Assembly: GCA_017399965.1 (NCBI GenBank)
Contig: JAFQAP010000030.1
Coordinates: forward strand, 39,495-103,494
Reading direction: 5' to 3'
From: Clostridia bacterium
GTDB taxonomy: Bacteria; Bacillota; Clostridia; Oscillospirales; CAG-382
DNA length: 64,000 nt
This document shows positions 33,323 through 43,364 of this stretch, piece after piece (position 1 is the first letter of the stretch; each line of letters starts with the position of its first letter). A program made the translations under genes and the position numbers. The notes under the pieces are model-generated. The model worked only from the letters and a program-made list of their open reading frames with translations. It had not been told where the DNA came from and did not search any database.

Positions 33323-33353
33323 AAAAAGCCGATACGGTTAAACCGTATCGGCT
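33323..33353 (-). terminator. Terminator of the ABC exporter operon
   Basis: AGCCGATACGGTT / AACCGTATCGGCT stem with a one-base loop position; on the minus strand it is followed by TTTTTGG. Also lies downstream of the convergent acyltransferase gene. Confidence 0.85.
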
Positions 33354-33357
33354 CAAA

Positions 33358-35244
33358 TTATTGATTTTGCAAAAGCTGTTTGTTGTACTGCAGGGTATAA
33401 AGCTGATAATACTTGCCTTTTTGCTTGAGAAGCTCTTGGTGGTTGCCCTGCTCCACTATCTTTCCTTTGGAAAGCAGGATAATATTATCCGCGTGCTGGA
33501 TGGTGGAAAGTCTGTGAGCGACGATAAGCATTGTACCGATATTCTTCATTTTCTCCAGAGAATCCTGAATTAAAAGCTCGGTTTCGGTATCTATATTTGC
33601 CGTAGCTTCATCAAGTATCATTACAGCAGGCTTGTGAATAACCGTACGTGCAAAAGAGAGAAGCTGTCTTTGTCCCGCAGAGAAGTTGTTGCCGCGCTCA
33701 CGCACTACCTCATCAAGACCGCCTTCCAGCTTGTTTATAAAGGAATCTGCGTTAACATATCTGCAGGCTTTCATTATCTCTTCATCGGTAAAGCTGTCCT
33801 CACGCAAAACTATATTACTGCGTATAGTGCCGGAGAACAGGAAAACATCCTGAAGCATCTGCCCGAAATGCCTGCGGAGAGAAGAAATCTTTATCTTTTT
33901 AATGTCGATACCGTCTATGAGTATCTGACCTTTTTGAATATCATAATTTCTGCAGATAAGAGAAAGTATGGTGGTCTTTCCGCTTCCCGTAGAGCCGACG
34001 AAGGCAACGGTCTGTCTTGCATTCACCTTAAAGGATACGTCTTTAAGCACCCATTCATCGGGTACGTAGGAAAACCATACGTTGCGGAACTCGATATCAC
34101 CGCGGATATTCTCAAGTTCAATTGCGTCGGGCTCGTCCACGATCTCGGGCACCATATCAAATACGGTGAATATCTTTTCCGCAGATGCAAAGGCGGACTG
34201 AAGCATATTGAACTGCTCTGCCAAGGTCTGTATGGGGTTAAAGAACTTGGATATATACATATAGAAGGTTACGAGAATATTTGCGGTAACCATCTGTCCC
34301 ATAAACACGGTTTCTTTTATATATCCTCTGCCGCCCAGATACAAAAGACAAAGCACGGAAGATATATACAGCATATAGACCATAGGTCTGAACACGCCGA
34401 AAACGAATATCTGTTTTTGCTTTGCTTTGCGCAGAGAAGCGCTTTTTGCAAGAAAATCTTTGTTCTTTTTGTCTTCTTTGTTAAATATCTGGGTTATCTT
34501 TATACCCGAAAGGTTTTCGGAAAGATAGGTGTTTATATCCGTTGTTCCGTCCTTTACTGCGCGGTATGCCTTTCTGGAAAATTTACGGAATATCCAGGTA
34601 AACAACACAACGAAAGGAACAAAGCACAGCACCATAAGTGTAAGTTGGTAATTGAGGACGAGCATTGCCGTGAGCACGCCCAAAATAACGAACACGTTTT
34701 TAACCATAGTTACCAGAATATGGGTAAACATCATGGAAATGGCATTGGTGTCGTTGGTAACACGGGTAACCAGCTTGCCCACGGGAATGTTATTAAGCTG
34801 GTTATGAGAAAGGTTTTCTATGTGTGTGAACAGATCCTGGCGAAGAGAAGAAAGTATCTTTTGACCGGTTTTCTGCAGAATAATTGCTTGAAAATAGGTA
34901 CACACCATAGAGATAACCAGAATTGCCGCATAAACTCCGACCTGTATAAACAGAGAACTGAGCTCGAACTCTTCTACAACAAGCTTTTCGATATTACCTA
35001 CGATAATAGGCGCGATAATATCGTAAGCTATTGAAAACAGCATTATTAAAAATGCAAGCAGAAATGACGCCCAATGAGGACGTGCGTATTTGAGAAGGCG
35101 GGCCATTATTTCTCCGTCCTTCATATTGCGGTCGAAACCGATGGCTTCCTTTTTGTTTTTCATAAATGCGTATGCAAAAACAAAAATAAGTGTAAAGGTT
35201 CCGATAACACCGCCCACTACCAAAAGAGGAAAAAATTCACGCAT
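33358..35244 (-). CDS. Heterodimeric ABC exporter, subunit with intact Walker B glutamate
   Basis: 628 residues: an N-terminal hydrophobic segment, six-helix exporter transmembrane domain, and an ATPase with Walker A GSTGSGKTT, Q-loop (GQMLQDVFLFSG), signature FSAGQ (degenerate relative to LSGGQ), Walker B and catalytic Glu in MILDEATANID, and switch His in VAHRLST. The ATG at 35244 is chosen since GGGGGAGT lies just upstream; it overlaps the partner's stop by 8 bases. With its partner it forms a BmrCD/TM287-288-type multidrug or lipid exporter, in which one of two ATP sites is weakened. Substrate unknown. Confidence 0.9.
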   Translation of the reverse strand: MREFFPLLVVGGVIGTFTLIFVFAYAFMKNKKEAIGFDRNMKDGEIMARLLKYARPHWASFLLAFLIMLFSIAYDIIAPIIVGNIEKLVVEEFELSSLFIQVGVYAAILVISMVCTYFQAIILQKTGQKILSSLRQDLFTHIENLSHNQLNNIPVGKLVTRVTNDTNAISMMFTHILVTMVKNVFVILGVLTAMLVLNYQLTLMVLCFVPFVVLFTWIFRKFSRKAYRAVKDGTTDINTYLSENLSGIKITQIFNKEDKKNKDFLAKSASLRKAKQKQIFVFGVFRPMVYMLYISSVLCLLYLGGRGYIKETVFMGQMVTANILVTFYMYISKFFNPIQTLAEQFNMLQSAFASAEKIFTVFDMVPEIVDEPDAIELENIRGDIEFRNVWFSYVPDEWVLKDVSFKVNARQTVAFVGSTGSGKTTILSLICRNYDIQKGQILIDGIDIKKIKISSLRRHFGQMLQDVFLFSGTIRSNIVLREDSFTDEEIMKACRYVNADSFINKLEGGLDEVVRERGNNFSAGQRQLLSFARTVIHKPAVMILDEATANIDTETELLIQDSLEKMKNIGTMLIVAHRLSTIQHADNIILLSKGKIVEQGNHQELLKQKGKYYQLYTLQYNKQLLQNQ

Positions 35245-37018
35245 TGTTATACTCCCCCTCTTCTTCAAGCTTTTGCAGATCTACCATCTTGCGGTAGTCC
35301 GGATTGGTTTCATAAAGGTGGGCGTGGGTTCCCACAGCCGCCACGGTGCCGTTATCCACAAACAGGATCTTATCCATTTTTTCAATAGTGGATATTCTGT
35401 GTGCGATAAGGAGAGTGGTTTGTCCTTTACGGGTGTTTCTTAGATTTTCAAGTATTGCTTTTTCCGTTTTGGTATCTACCGCGGAAACGGAATCGTCAAG
35501 TATAAGTATGGGGGCATTACGCATAAGAGCCCGGGCAATAGAGATACGCTGTTTTTGTCCGCCGGATACGGTAACGCCGCGCTCGCCCAGAACCGTAGAA
35601 TATCCTTCGGAAAAATCAATTATATTATCGTGAACATCGGATAATTTTGCCGCTTCGGTTACAACAGAGTCGTCGTATTCTTCCATACCGAAAGCTATAT
35701 TTGCGGAGATGGTATCGCTGAACAGAAAATTATCCTGAGGAACGTAAGCACATCCTTCACGGAGAGAGTGAATGGTTACGGAATTAACGTCCTTGCCGTC
35801 AACAAACAAACATCCGTCGGGCACGTTGTAGGTGCGCAGGATAAGGTCTACGATAGTGGTCTTACCGCTGCCCGTCTTACCCACTATACCGACGTTCTCT
35901 CCCGCTTCTATCTTGAAGGATACGTTTTGCAAAACGTCAAACTCACCGTCGGGATAACGGAAGGAGAGGTTGCGGAACTCTATCTCGCCCTTTACGGGAC
36001 CCATATCAACGGCGCCTTTTTTATCTGCAACGTCTATGGGTGCATCCAAAAGCTCGCTTACACGATTAAGGGAAGCTTTGCCGCGGGAGGTAAGATCTAT
36101 AAGTTCGGAAACCGCCATTATGGGCCATACAGTGGAGGTGAAATATCCGATAAACTCAACAAGCTGTCCCGCATCAAAGACATCTGTATATACCAGATAT
36201 CCGCCGTAACCGAGAATTACGCAGACAACAGATTCTACAAACAACGAAACTAAAATTCTGAGCAGTACTGAAGCACGGGTAAATACGATATTTGCCTGCT
36301 CGTTTTCTTGGTTAAGCTTTTTAAACGCCCAAAGCTCTTTTCCTTCTTTTACAAACGCTTTTATTACGGCGATGCCCGAAAAGCTTTCCTGAGAGAAATC
36401 CGATAATCCGGAAAATGCCTGCTGACGGATCTCCCATTTGCGCATCATATACTTTCCTATAACCGAGCTTACTGCAAGTAAAAGCATCATAGGGATCAAA
36501 GAAAGTACAGTCATTCCCCAGTTCATACGCCACATTTTGATTATTGAAAGGGCGCCGAGGAAGAAAGCATCAAAAAACATAAGGAAGCCGGAGCCAAAGC
36601 ATTCCTGAATAGTATCAAGATCGTTGGTGAACAAGCTCATCAGATCGCCGACCTTATGCACCTGATAATACTGGCGGGAAAGATCCTTGGCGTGGTCAAA
36701 CATTGCGTTGCGCACGTCGGTTTCCACCTTTATAGCAGCGCCGAACAGACATATTCGCCACAAAAATCTGCCGAATACCATTAGTACGATTATGATTACC
36801 AAAGGCAGGCATACGTTATCCAACAAGAAATCCATATCAAAAGCCTGCGTTACGCCGTCTATTTCCGCCAGGCCTGTATTCATACCGTTAACAACGAGTC
36901 TGTACAGAGCGGGAACCATAAGCTGTGCGTAGTCCACTACCATTAAGGCGGCAAGTCCCAAAAGCAGCCAAAAAGCATATTTAAAATAATAACGGTTGAT
37001 ATGCTTTCCGAATATCAT
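35237..37018 (-). CDS. Heterodimeric ABC exporter, subunit with degenerate ATPase site
   Basis: 593 residues: exporter transmembrane domain then ATPase with Walker A GKTGSGKTT, signature VSGGQKQR and a Walker B ending ILDDSVSAVD, in which the catalytic glutamate is aspartate. That change, matched by the degenerate signature in the partner, is the normal asymmetry of heterodimeric exporters: the canonical hydrolytic site pairs this signature with the other subunit's Glu. First gene of the pair, GGAGGTAAAAAGCC before the ATG. Confidence 0.9.
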   Translation of the reverse strand: MIFGKHINRYYFKYAFWLLLGLAALMVVDYAQLMVPALYRLVVNGMNTGLAEIDGVTQAFDMDFLLDNVCLPLVIIIVLMVFGRFLWRICLFGAAIKVETDVRNAMFDHAKDLSRQYYQVHKVGDLMSLFTNDLDTIQECFGSGFLMFFDAFFLGALSIIKMWRMNWGMTVLSLIPMMLLLAVSSVIGKYMMRKWEIRQQAFSGLSDFSQESFSGIAVIKAFVKEGKELWAFKKLNQENEQANIVFTRASVLLRILVSLFVESVVCVILGYGGYLVYTDVFDAGQLVEFIGYFTSTVWPIMAVSELIDLTSRGKASLNRVSELLDAPIDVADKKGAVDMGPVKGEIEFRNLSFRYPDGEFDVLQNVSFKIEAGENVGIVGKTGSGKTTIVDLILRTYNVPDGCLFVDGKDVNSVTIHSLREGCAYVPQDNFLFSDTISANIAFGMEEYDDSVVTEAAKLSDVHDNIIDFSEGYSTVLGERGVTVSGGQKQRISIARALMRNAPILILDDSVSAVDTKTEKAILENLRNTRKGQTTLLIAHRISTIEKMDKILFVDNGTVAAVGTHAHLYETNPDYRKMVDLQKLEEEGEYNNA

Positions 37019-37110
37019 GGCTTTTTACCTCCTGTGAGTTCAAATATCCTAAACGAATAGATTTTATCACAATACTTCTTTTTTGTCTATATAAAACTAA
37101 AATATTATAT

Positions 37111-37142
37111 AAAAAGCGCATTGCTTTTTCGCAATGCGCTTT
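37111..37142 (-). terminator. Terminator of the Trk operon
   Basis: AAAAGCGCATTGC / GCAATGCGCTTT stem, 6-base loop, followed by TTTTTATAT on the minus strand. Confidence 0.85.
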
Positions 37143-37145
37143 ACA

Positions 37146-38585
37146 TTAATGTGATTTCTTTAAAGATACGGAAAGCAAAGCGAGTATGGGGAAGATCTCC
37201 AATCTGCCTGCCAGCATATCTATGATAAGGATAAGCTTTGATAAAATTCCGAATTCCGAATAGTTGCCAACGGGCCCGACAACATCCAATCCCGGTCCTA
37301 CGTTGTTAAAGCACGCTATAACTGCAGAAACGTTAGTTTCCACAGAAAATCCGTCTATGGATACAAGCAAAAAACTGCAGATCAATATCAAAGAATATGC
37401 GGCGAGATACGAATTCACACCGGACATAGTACTTTCTTCTACAGCAGTATCGTTTGCACGCACGGAAATTACTTTTCTCGGATTCATAATTTTTTGTACG
37501 TTTTTGCGAATTCCCTTGAGAATTAAAAGCAAACGGATGCATTTTATTCCACCGCCGGTACTTCCCGCACAAGCACCCACAAGCATAAGACACAGCAAAA
37601 TGCCTTTGGAAAGTGCAGGCCACAGGTTAAAATCAGCAGTGGCAAATCCGGTCGTTGTGATAATACTTGCTACCTGAAACGCAGCGTGACGCAAGGTTTC
37701 CCAGAAATTTCCGTAAATATTATATATATTTATGGCAATTACACCGATGGATGCAAATACGATACCGAAATAAAGACGCAGTTCCTCATCCTTGAAAAAG
37801 CTTTTGAACCGCTTTAATATAAGCAAATAATAACAGCCGAAATTAACGCCGAACAAAAGCATAAATACGGTAGTGACGTTTTGTATATACGGACTGAAGC
37901 CTGCAAGACTGTCAACTTTGGTGCCGAAACCGCCGGTACCTGCCGTACCGAACATAGTACAAAGCGCATCAAACAGCGGCATTCCGCCCGCCAGTAAAAA
38001 GATTAAATTAAGTACGGAAAGTATAATATACATTCCGTAAAGCAGCAGTGCGCTGTTTTTCATTTTCGGAACCAGCTTGCTTACCACGGGTCCCGGGCTT
38101 TCTGCACGGAGCAAATGCACACTTCCGCTTGCGGGTATGAACGCAAGCAGGAAAACCAGCACACCCATACCGCCCAACCAATGGCTGAAGCTTCTCCAAT
38201 ACAGAATACCCTTTGACATCACTTCCACATTGGGAACAACGGATGCGCCCGTAGTGGTAAAGCCGGATACCATTTCAAACAATGCGTCTATATATGAGGG
38301 GATCTCGCCGGAAATGTAGAAAGGCAGACAGCCCAAAAGGCTGAGCACGATCCAGCTTATGCCTACGCAGGTAAGCCCCTCTTTTGCGCGGAAAGCGTTT
38401 GGCGCGCCGCGGCAAATCAGATACAGAAGCCCTGCCAGCACAAGGATTATTCCCATAGATATTAAAAATCCCTTGGCTGCGGGATATTCTTTATTAAAGA
38501 CGCTTATTCCCAAAGCGGGTGTTAAAAACAACGCTTCAAGGGAAAGAATACGGGCGATAAACAACCCGATAACTTTATAATTCAT
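37146..38585 (-). CDS. trkH: TrkH/KtrB-type potassium uptake protein
   Basis: 479 residues with four pore-loop repeats: GFTTTGASVV, GTAGTGGFGTK, ITTTGFATADF and the fourth near FNNVGPGLDVVGP, where a filter glycine remains conserved. Membrane-embedded K+ channel-like transporter that needs a TrkA ring, encoded 16 bases upstream. The number of helices fits TrkH rather than the shorter KtrB. Confidence 0.92.
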   Translation of the reverse strand: MNYKVIGLFIARILSLEALFLTPALGISVFNKEYPAAKGFLISMGIILVLAGLLYLICRGAPNAFRAKEGLTCVGISWIVLSLLGCLPFYISGEIPSYIDALFEMVSGFTTTGASVVPNVEVMSKGILYWRSFSHWLGGMGVLVFLLAFIPASGSVHLLRAESPGPVVSKLVPKMKNSALLLYGMYIILSVLNLIFLLAGGMPLFDALCTMFGTAGTGGFGTKVDSLAGFSPYIQNVTTVFMLLFGVNFGCYYLLILKRFKSFFKDEELRLYFGIVFASIGVIAINIYNIYGNFWETLRHAAFQVASIITTTGFATADFNLWPALSKGILLCLMLVGACAGSTGGGIKCIRLLLILKGIRKNVQKIMNPRKVISVRANDTAVEESTMSGVNSYLAAYSLILICSFLLVSIDGFSVETNVSAVIACFNNVGPGLDVVGPVGNYSEFGILSKLILIIDMLAGRLEIFPILALLSVSLKKSH

Positions 38586-38601
38586 AATTCCTCACGTAAT
38601 C

Positions 38602-39960
38602 TTACGCAAAAATATCGTTAAGCTGTCTTACAGTTCCTCTGCCGCTTGAAACGGCTACTATAATATCTCCCGCACGGAACACGGAATCACCGTTGGGAAT
38701 AACGGTTTTATAACCTCTCGTGATACAGGCAATAAGCACACCGTCTTTGGTTTTTATGGATTTAAGAGGGACACCGCAATTGGGAGTGTCCTTTTCCACC
38801 ATAAACTCTACCGCTTCCGCCTGACCGTCCGCTATAGTATGAACTGATATAGCGGCGCCGGATTGGTTTTGCATAGCACGTACGTATCTTACAATGTTTT
38901 CACAGCAAAGCTCTTTGGGGCAAACCACGCTGCGCAATCCCAGCTTGTCTATAATAGCGCGGTTTTCACCGTTATTAAGCTTGGTGATTACGGTGGGAAC
39001 GCCGTTGCCCGTGCCGTTAAGAGATACTATCATATTAAGCTCGTCGGTGCCGGTTAAGGTTACAAGTGCATCGCATTCCGAAATTCCTTCGCTTAAAAGC
39101 ACGTTATTATCCGTTCCGTTGCCCAACAGCACGTCCGCTTCGGGAAGCTCCCTTGAAAGGAAACGGCAACGCCCTTCGTTTTGCTCCAGAATTCGGACCG
39201 ACATTCCGTCTCTTAACAAAAGCTGTGCCAAGTAATAACACACTCTGCCGCCGCCCACCAGCATTACGCTGCGGACACGGCGGGATATTACGTTAAGATT
39301 TTTAAGCAGCTTTGCAAGGTTATTTGTAGGCGCTGTAAAGAACACGCTGTCCCCTTCCGCCAAAACGAAATCACCGTTGGGGATGACCGCTTCACCCTTT
39401 CGGATAACGGCGCACACCAACACGCTGCAGTTTACAACCGTATTAAGCTGCTTTAACTGAAGACCGCAAAGCTTGCTTTTAGCCTCTACCCGCAGTTCGA
39501 CTATCTCTGCCCTGCCCTTTGCAAAAGTATCTCTTTGAGAAAAACCGGGGTACTTAAGCAGACGTTCAATTTCCACCGCAGTCTGTCTTTCGGGGTTGAC
39601 TACCAGAGAAAGAGCAAACACATCCCGCATTTCGTATATCTGGTCTGTATATTCGGGATTTCTGATACGGGCAATGGTATGAATATCGGGTTTAAGACCG
39701 TGGGCTGTGGTACAGCACAAAAGATTGATCTCATCACGGTTGGTAGCGGCAATAAGAAGATCGGCTGTATCTATTTTAGCTTGTCGGAGCACAGCCATAG
39801 ACGCGCAGTTTCCGCGGACAGACATAACATCGTAACGCTCTACGCTTGCTTCAAGCACTATATCGTCGGAATCTATAAGGGTTATATCGTGACCTTCTGC
39901 GGAAAGCTGTTTGGCAAGGCTTGCGCCGACAGTTCCTCCGCCTGCAATAATAATATTCAT
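38602..39960 (-). CDS. trkA: TrkA potassium uptake regulatory protein
   Basis: 452 residues consisting of two RCK units, each a Rossmann NAD(H)/ATP-binding part and a TrkA-C part. First nucleotide site MNIIIAGGGTVGASLAKQL with acidic DSD, second VMLVGGGRVCYYLAQLL with the acidic residue replaced at ILEQNE. TrkA-C halves end near 220 and 452. It gates TrkH from the cytoplasmic face. First gene of the trkA-trkH transcript. Confidence 0.93.
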   Translation of the reverse strand: MNIIIAGGGTVGASLAKQLSAEGHDITLIDSDDIVLEASVERYDVMSVRGNCASMAVLRQAKIDTADLLIAATNRDEINLLCCTTAHGLKPDIHTIARIRNPEYTDQIYEMRDVFALSLVVNPERQTAVEIERLLKYPGFSQRDTFAKGRAEIVELRVEAKSKLCGLQLKQLNTVVNCSVLVCAVIRKGEAVIPNGDFVLAEGDSVFFTAPTNNLAKLLKNLNVISRRVRSVMLVGGGRVCYYLAQLLLRDGMSVRILEQNEGRCRFLSRELPEADVLLGNGTDNNVLLSEGISECDALVTLTGTDELNMIVSLNGTGNGVPTVITKLNNGENRAIIDKLGLRSVVCPKELCCENIVRYVRAMQNQSGAAISVHTIADGQAEAVEFMVEKDTPNCGVPLKSIKTKDGVLIACITRGYKTVIPNGDSVFRAGDIIVAVSSGRGTVRQLNDIFA

Positions 39961-40040
39961 ATGCTTTCTCCTTATTAAAGGATTAATGTTTAAAGCAGTA
40001 TATCATTTTACATTTTATTTTGCAAGAAAAATAAATATAC

Positions 40041-42740
40041 TCACCAAAGGGATGGCTTTTTGGCATTAAGTCTGGTATTGGTAAGGTCCAGCCAGTAAAT
40101 AAGCTCGTCCAATTCGTCATTAACCGCTTTTGCCTCTTCGGGATCCGAAAAAGCATTTTTAACGGTAAGCTTCAGACCGCTTAAAGAGGTCTTGGTCTGG
40201 GTACAGTATGCCATTTTATCCAAAATTTCTTCGGGAACGGATGCATTTGCATACAAAGATTCCATTGCATCCAGTATGCTTTGCTTGCCTGCTTCGGACA
40301 AGGATCCAAACAATGTATCCGATTGCTCAAGCATAGCCTTTATGTAATCAAGCTGTGCTTTTACCGTATCTCCGCAGTGATATAGCTGTACGGAAGGATT
40401 GCGGAAAGCGCCGTCGATTATCTGGTGCTGATACGTATCGGGCGATATGTTGGAAAGAGCAAATATTGCCACGCCGTCTGCGCCTGCGGAAACGACCTCG
40501 GTAAGCTGATATGCAAAATTAAGCTTTGAAGTATCCATAAACGCTGCAAGTCCCGTGGAATAAAAACAGTTGCCCTTGCAGATCTCTTTATATTCTGCGG
40601 CATTTTGAGAAACGAAAGAATTTTCGCCGCTGTAAGTCATAGAGAACACTTCGTCGATCCAGCCGTTGTTCACCCACATCTTTACGTCTTGGAAAATGCT
40701 GTTCACCGCATATTCCCGATCGGGATAAACGGCGCAGGAGAGCCAGGTTTGAGGGAATTCTTTGTGAATGAGATTAAAAACTTCTTTCACAAAGGAATTT
40801 ATGATACCGCAACGGAAGGATATCCATTTTTTCATTTCTTCGGAACCCTTTGTAAAGGTGCGGGGATCTTCCTTTATACCAGTTTCCTTAGAGAACGCTT
40901 TTATAATATCCTCGTTGTAGCCGTAATCGTATTTTCCGTAGTTTAATTCGGGAAAACGGATATAATCCAGATGTAATCCGTCAATATCGTAGTTTTCCAG
41001 TATTTCGCGGTACACGTTCAAAACAAATTTGCGGCACTGTGTATCGTTGGGGTTAAGAAAAACAAATGTGGCTTTTTCGTTGTAATAATAAAATTCGTTT
41101 CCTTCGGAATCCATAAGCAGCTTATCGCTGAATTTATTAAGAACGGGGCTTGAAAGTGTGCCGTCTTTATTAAGATAACCGGCAAAGAAGTTTTCGCACC
41201 AGGCATGAACCTCTATTCCGTATTCGTGGCATATACGCACAAAGCCTTCCAAAGCGTCGTATTCACCGTTATCGGGATTGTGCTCAACGCCGTCAAGGTC
41301 CATATAACCGATAAAATATCCGTCATAGAAGGTTTCAAGGTAAAGGGCGTTTACATTGAGAGATGCCAGCTTTTCTACTGTATCACGAACTTCCGCATCG
41401 CTCTTTTCATAGGCGCGGTACCACATTGCACGGTTTTGCGCACCCTTGCTCTCTATGGTTGCGTATGTAAGCAATTCCGCCTGACTTACCACCTTGGAGC
41501 AAATTTCGATAGCAGACGCCATATCCCCCCGGGAAACCATAGTTTCTGCTTTTTCTATCTCTGCTTTTAAATTCTCCGCAGCGGAAGAAATATCCGAATA
41601 AGCAATATTAAGATATGCTTTTTTAGCCTGATTAAAGCTGTTTATCAAGTTATCAAGAGTATCTTTTGCGGTATTTATACAAAGATCGGGGGTGTTTATA
41701 ATAATAACTTTATGATTGGTTTTATCCAGTATGACAGACTGACCGCGGGTATATGCATCCGCAAGCGCCTTCACAGCGTTTCCGTGGGCAGAAACAACAA
41801 AACCGTTTTTGGGGATGGCGATATTGCCCTTATAGCTTTCCGAAACAGATTTTCCCTCTCCGTTTACGGAAAATTCGTAACCGTATGCGTTGGTATTTGT
41901 GGAAGAACGGTTCATATATACAACCAACTGGTTTTCTCCGCGCACGGAATTTACTCCGTCATAAGAAAGAGATGTAACCGAATAGGAAGGTCCGTTGGGG
42001 AAAAGCTCCACTTTGGTACCGATTACTGCTTTTCTGGCGGAATGATATGCTTTATGGTCTTTGTGTATGCTTATAACGTATCCGTTTTCGGGGATCTCGC
42101 TGTTGCCCGCACCGGTTATCACTTTGGTTACCGCACCGTCAACAACAGTTATCTCCGCGCCGTAAATATTGGTGCCCGTGGTCTTGCCGTATTCGGGAGT
42201 GTATATGGCGCAAACGCCTTCGGGAGTGCGGATACCGTCGATAATATCAACAGTTACCACAACATCGCCTACCAAAGCATAATAGCTTGAAAGGATGGAG
42301 GTCTTAATATCCGTTGTTCTTACCTCATATCCCGCTTCCAGCTTTTGCGCGTAGGATATAGCTTCGCTGCCCACGCAAACAACGGTGAATCCGTTTTGTT
42401 CGGGAATAAAGCTTTGGGAATTTACCTCCCACACCTTTGCAACGTATCCGTCTGCAACGGTAAAGTCTATACGCTCACTGTCGCTTTGAGGAGTAACGGA
42501 GCCAAGAAAACCGCAGGTATAGAGATAAAATCCGTCTTTTTCTATGTTTTCGGCATTGATGAAATCTTCTTTAAAGCTTACTTCTCCTGCACCGGTAGTT
42601 AAAACAGGTTCTTTGAAAATCTCCACATCCACTTCGGATTCCTCCCTGCTTACAGACTGTGTATCTTCATGTTCGTTTTTACAAGAGGCAAAAGTAAAGA
42701 GAGTTATCAATGCAAGCAGTAAACCAATAAACCTTTTCAT
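40041..42740 (-). CDS. Lipoprotein with GHL10-type (DUF187) glycoside hydrolase-like domain
   Basis: 899 residues. Signal peptide with lipobox FASC at about 17-20. Residues about 40-360 are repeated beta-rich modules (two alternating hints such as GFTVVCVGSEAISYA, GYVISIHKDHKAY and GFVVSAHGNAVKAL suggest three related units). Residues about 440-770 match the GHL10/DUF187 barrel: RAMWYRAYEKSD, ALYLETFYDGYF, VHAWCENFFAGY, DIDGLHLDYIRFPE and SCAVYPDREYA, with acidic residues on strand ends. The final 120 residues are helical. Probably acts on an exopolysaccharide at the cell surface; substrate unknown. The N-terminal repeats are noted as sequence similarity only. Confidence 0.85.
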   Translation of the reverse strand: MKRFIGLLLALITLFTFASCKNEHEDTQSVSREESEVDVEIFKEPVLTTGAGEVSFKEDFINAENIEKDGFYLYTCGFLGSVTPQSDSERIDFTVADGYVAKVWEVNSQSFIPEQNGFTVVCVGSEAISYAQKLEAGYEVRTTDIKTSILSSYYALVGDVVVTVDIIDGIRTPEGVCAIYTPEYGKTTGTNIYGAEITVVDGAVTKVITGAGNSEIPENGYVISIHKDHKAYHSARKAVIGTKVELFPNGPSYSVTSLSYDGVNSVRGENQLVVYMNRSSTNTNAYGYEFSVNGEGKSVSESYKGNIAIPKNGFVVSAHGNAVKALADAYTRGQSVILDKTNHKVIIINTPDLCINTAKDTLDNLINSFNQAKKAYLNIAYSDISSAAENLKAEIEKAETMVSRGDMASAIEICSKVVSQAELLTYATIESKGAQNRAMWYRAYEKSDAEVRDTVEKLASLNVNALYLETFYDGYFIGYMDLDGVEHNPDNGEYDALEGFVRICHEYGIEVHAWCENFFAGYLNKDGTLSSPVLNKFSDKLLMDSEGNEFYYYNEKATFVFLNPNDTQCRKFVLNVYREILENYDIDGLHLDYIRFPELNYGKYDYGYNEDIIKAFSKETGIKEDPRTFTKGSEEMKKWISFRCGIINSFVKEVFNLIHKEFPQTWLSCAVYPDREYAVNSIFQDVKMWVNNGWIDEVFSMTYSGENSFVSQNAAEYKEICKGNCFYSTGLAAFMDTSKLNFAYQLTEVVSAGADGVAIFALSNISPDTYQHQIIDGAFRNPSVQLYHCGDTVKAQLDYIKAMLEQSDTLFGSLSEAGKQSILDAMESLYANASVPEEILDKMAYCTQTKTSLSGLKLTVKNAFSDPEEAKAVNDELDELIYWLDLTNTRLNAKKPSLW

Positions 42741-42803
42741 ACATATTTCTCCTTAAGGTAATATTACTAATATACACCATTTTCCCTTTTTCGTCAAGAG
42801 CGA

Positions 42804-42845
42804 TGAAAAATCACTCCGCAAATCCACGTTACGATTTGCGGAGTG
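42804..42845 (-). terminator. Terminator of the copper operon
   Basis: CACTCCGCAAATC / GATTTGCGGAGTG stem, 8-base loop, followed by ATTTTTC on the minus strand. Confidence 0.9.
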
Positions 42846-42856
42846 AGCATTGGTTT

Positions 42857-43051
42857 TTATTTTATTTCGGGAGTGAAGCCGAGATCGTAAATTTCGTTTT
42901 TCGCCTTTTCAAGACAGTGGGCACAGCCGTTAACGGTAACGGTTTGGGAAGCAAGTTCCACCGTTGCATCTATACCTGCTTCTTTTAATGCTGCGGTAAT
43001 TCTCTTTACACAGTTTTCGCAATGCATATCGGGTACGTAAATTTTGCTCAT
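42857..43051 (-). CDS. copZ: CopZ-like heavy-metal-associated copper chaperone
   Basis: 64 residues, a single HMA domain with the metal site MHCENC at residues 9-14. An additional pair of cysteines near CAHC (about 43-46) is less usual and could bind a second Cu(I). Shuttles Cu(I) in the cytosol to CopA or CsoR. Last gene of copA-csoR-copZ. Confidence 0.9.
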   Translation of the reverse strand: MSKIYVPDMHCENCVKRITAALKEAGIDATVELASQTVTVNGCAHCLEKAKNEIYDLGFTPEIK

Positions 43052-43070
43052 TTTAATTTTCTCCTTTATA

Positions 43071-43364
43071 TTAAATAAATTTTTTAATAGTGTTTGTAAG
43101 TTCGGAAATGATCTCCGTATCGCCGTTTTTTATTCCTTCGGCAACGCAGGTTTGTATATGGTCCTCTAGCAAAATGCTTGCAAGCGAGCCGAGCGCCGCC
43201 CGCGAAGCGGAGATCTGGTTTAAAATATCCACGCAGTATTCATCGTTTTCCAGCATATTTTTAATGCCCCGCACCTGACCTTCGATACGGTTAAGACGGT
43301 TTATAAGCGCCTTTACTTCTTCGGAAGTACGGTGCTTTTTCTTTTGACAGCAACATTCGTTCAC
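43071..43364 (-). CDS. csoR: CsoR-family copper-sensing repressor
   Basis: 97 residues. Helical DUF156 protein with the Cu(I) ligands Cys44, His69 and Cys73 in the expected spacing (YCVDIL, LEDHIQTC) and the family's RLNRIEGQVRGI. The N-terminal CCC cluster may add metal affinity. It overlaps copA by four bases. The matching operator lies in the copA promoter at 45596-45614, so the operon is autoregulated and induced by copper. Confidence 0.93.
   Translation of the reverse strand: MNECCCQKKKHRTSEEVKALINRLNRIEGQVRGIKNMLENDEYCVDILNQISASRAALGSLASILLEDHIQTCVAEGIKNGDTEIISELTNTIKKFI

Noticed and set aside
33634..35034. 466-codon plus-strand open frame
   Set aside because: Antisense to an ABC exporter whose motifs are complete on the minus strand.
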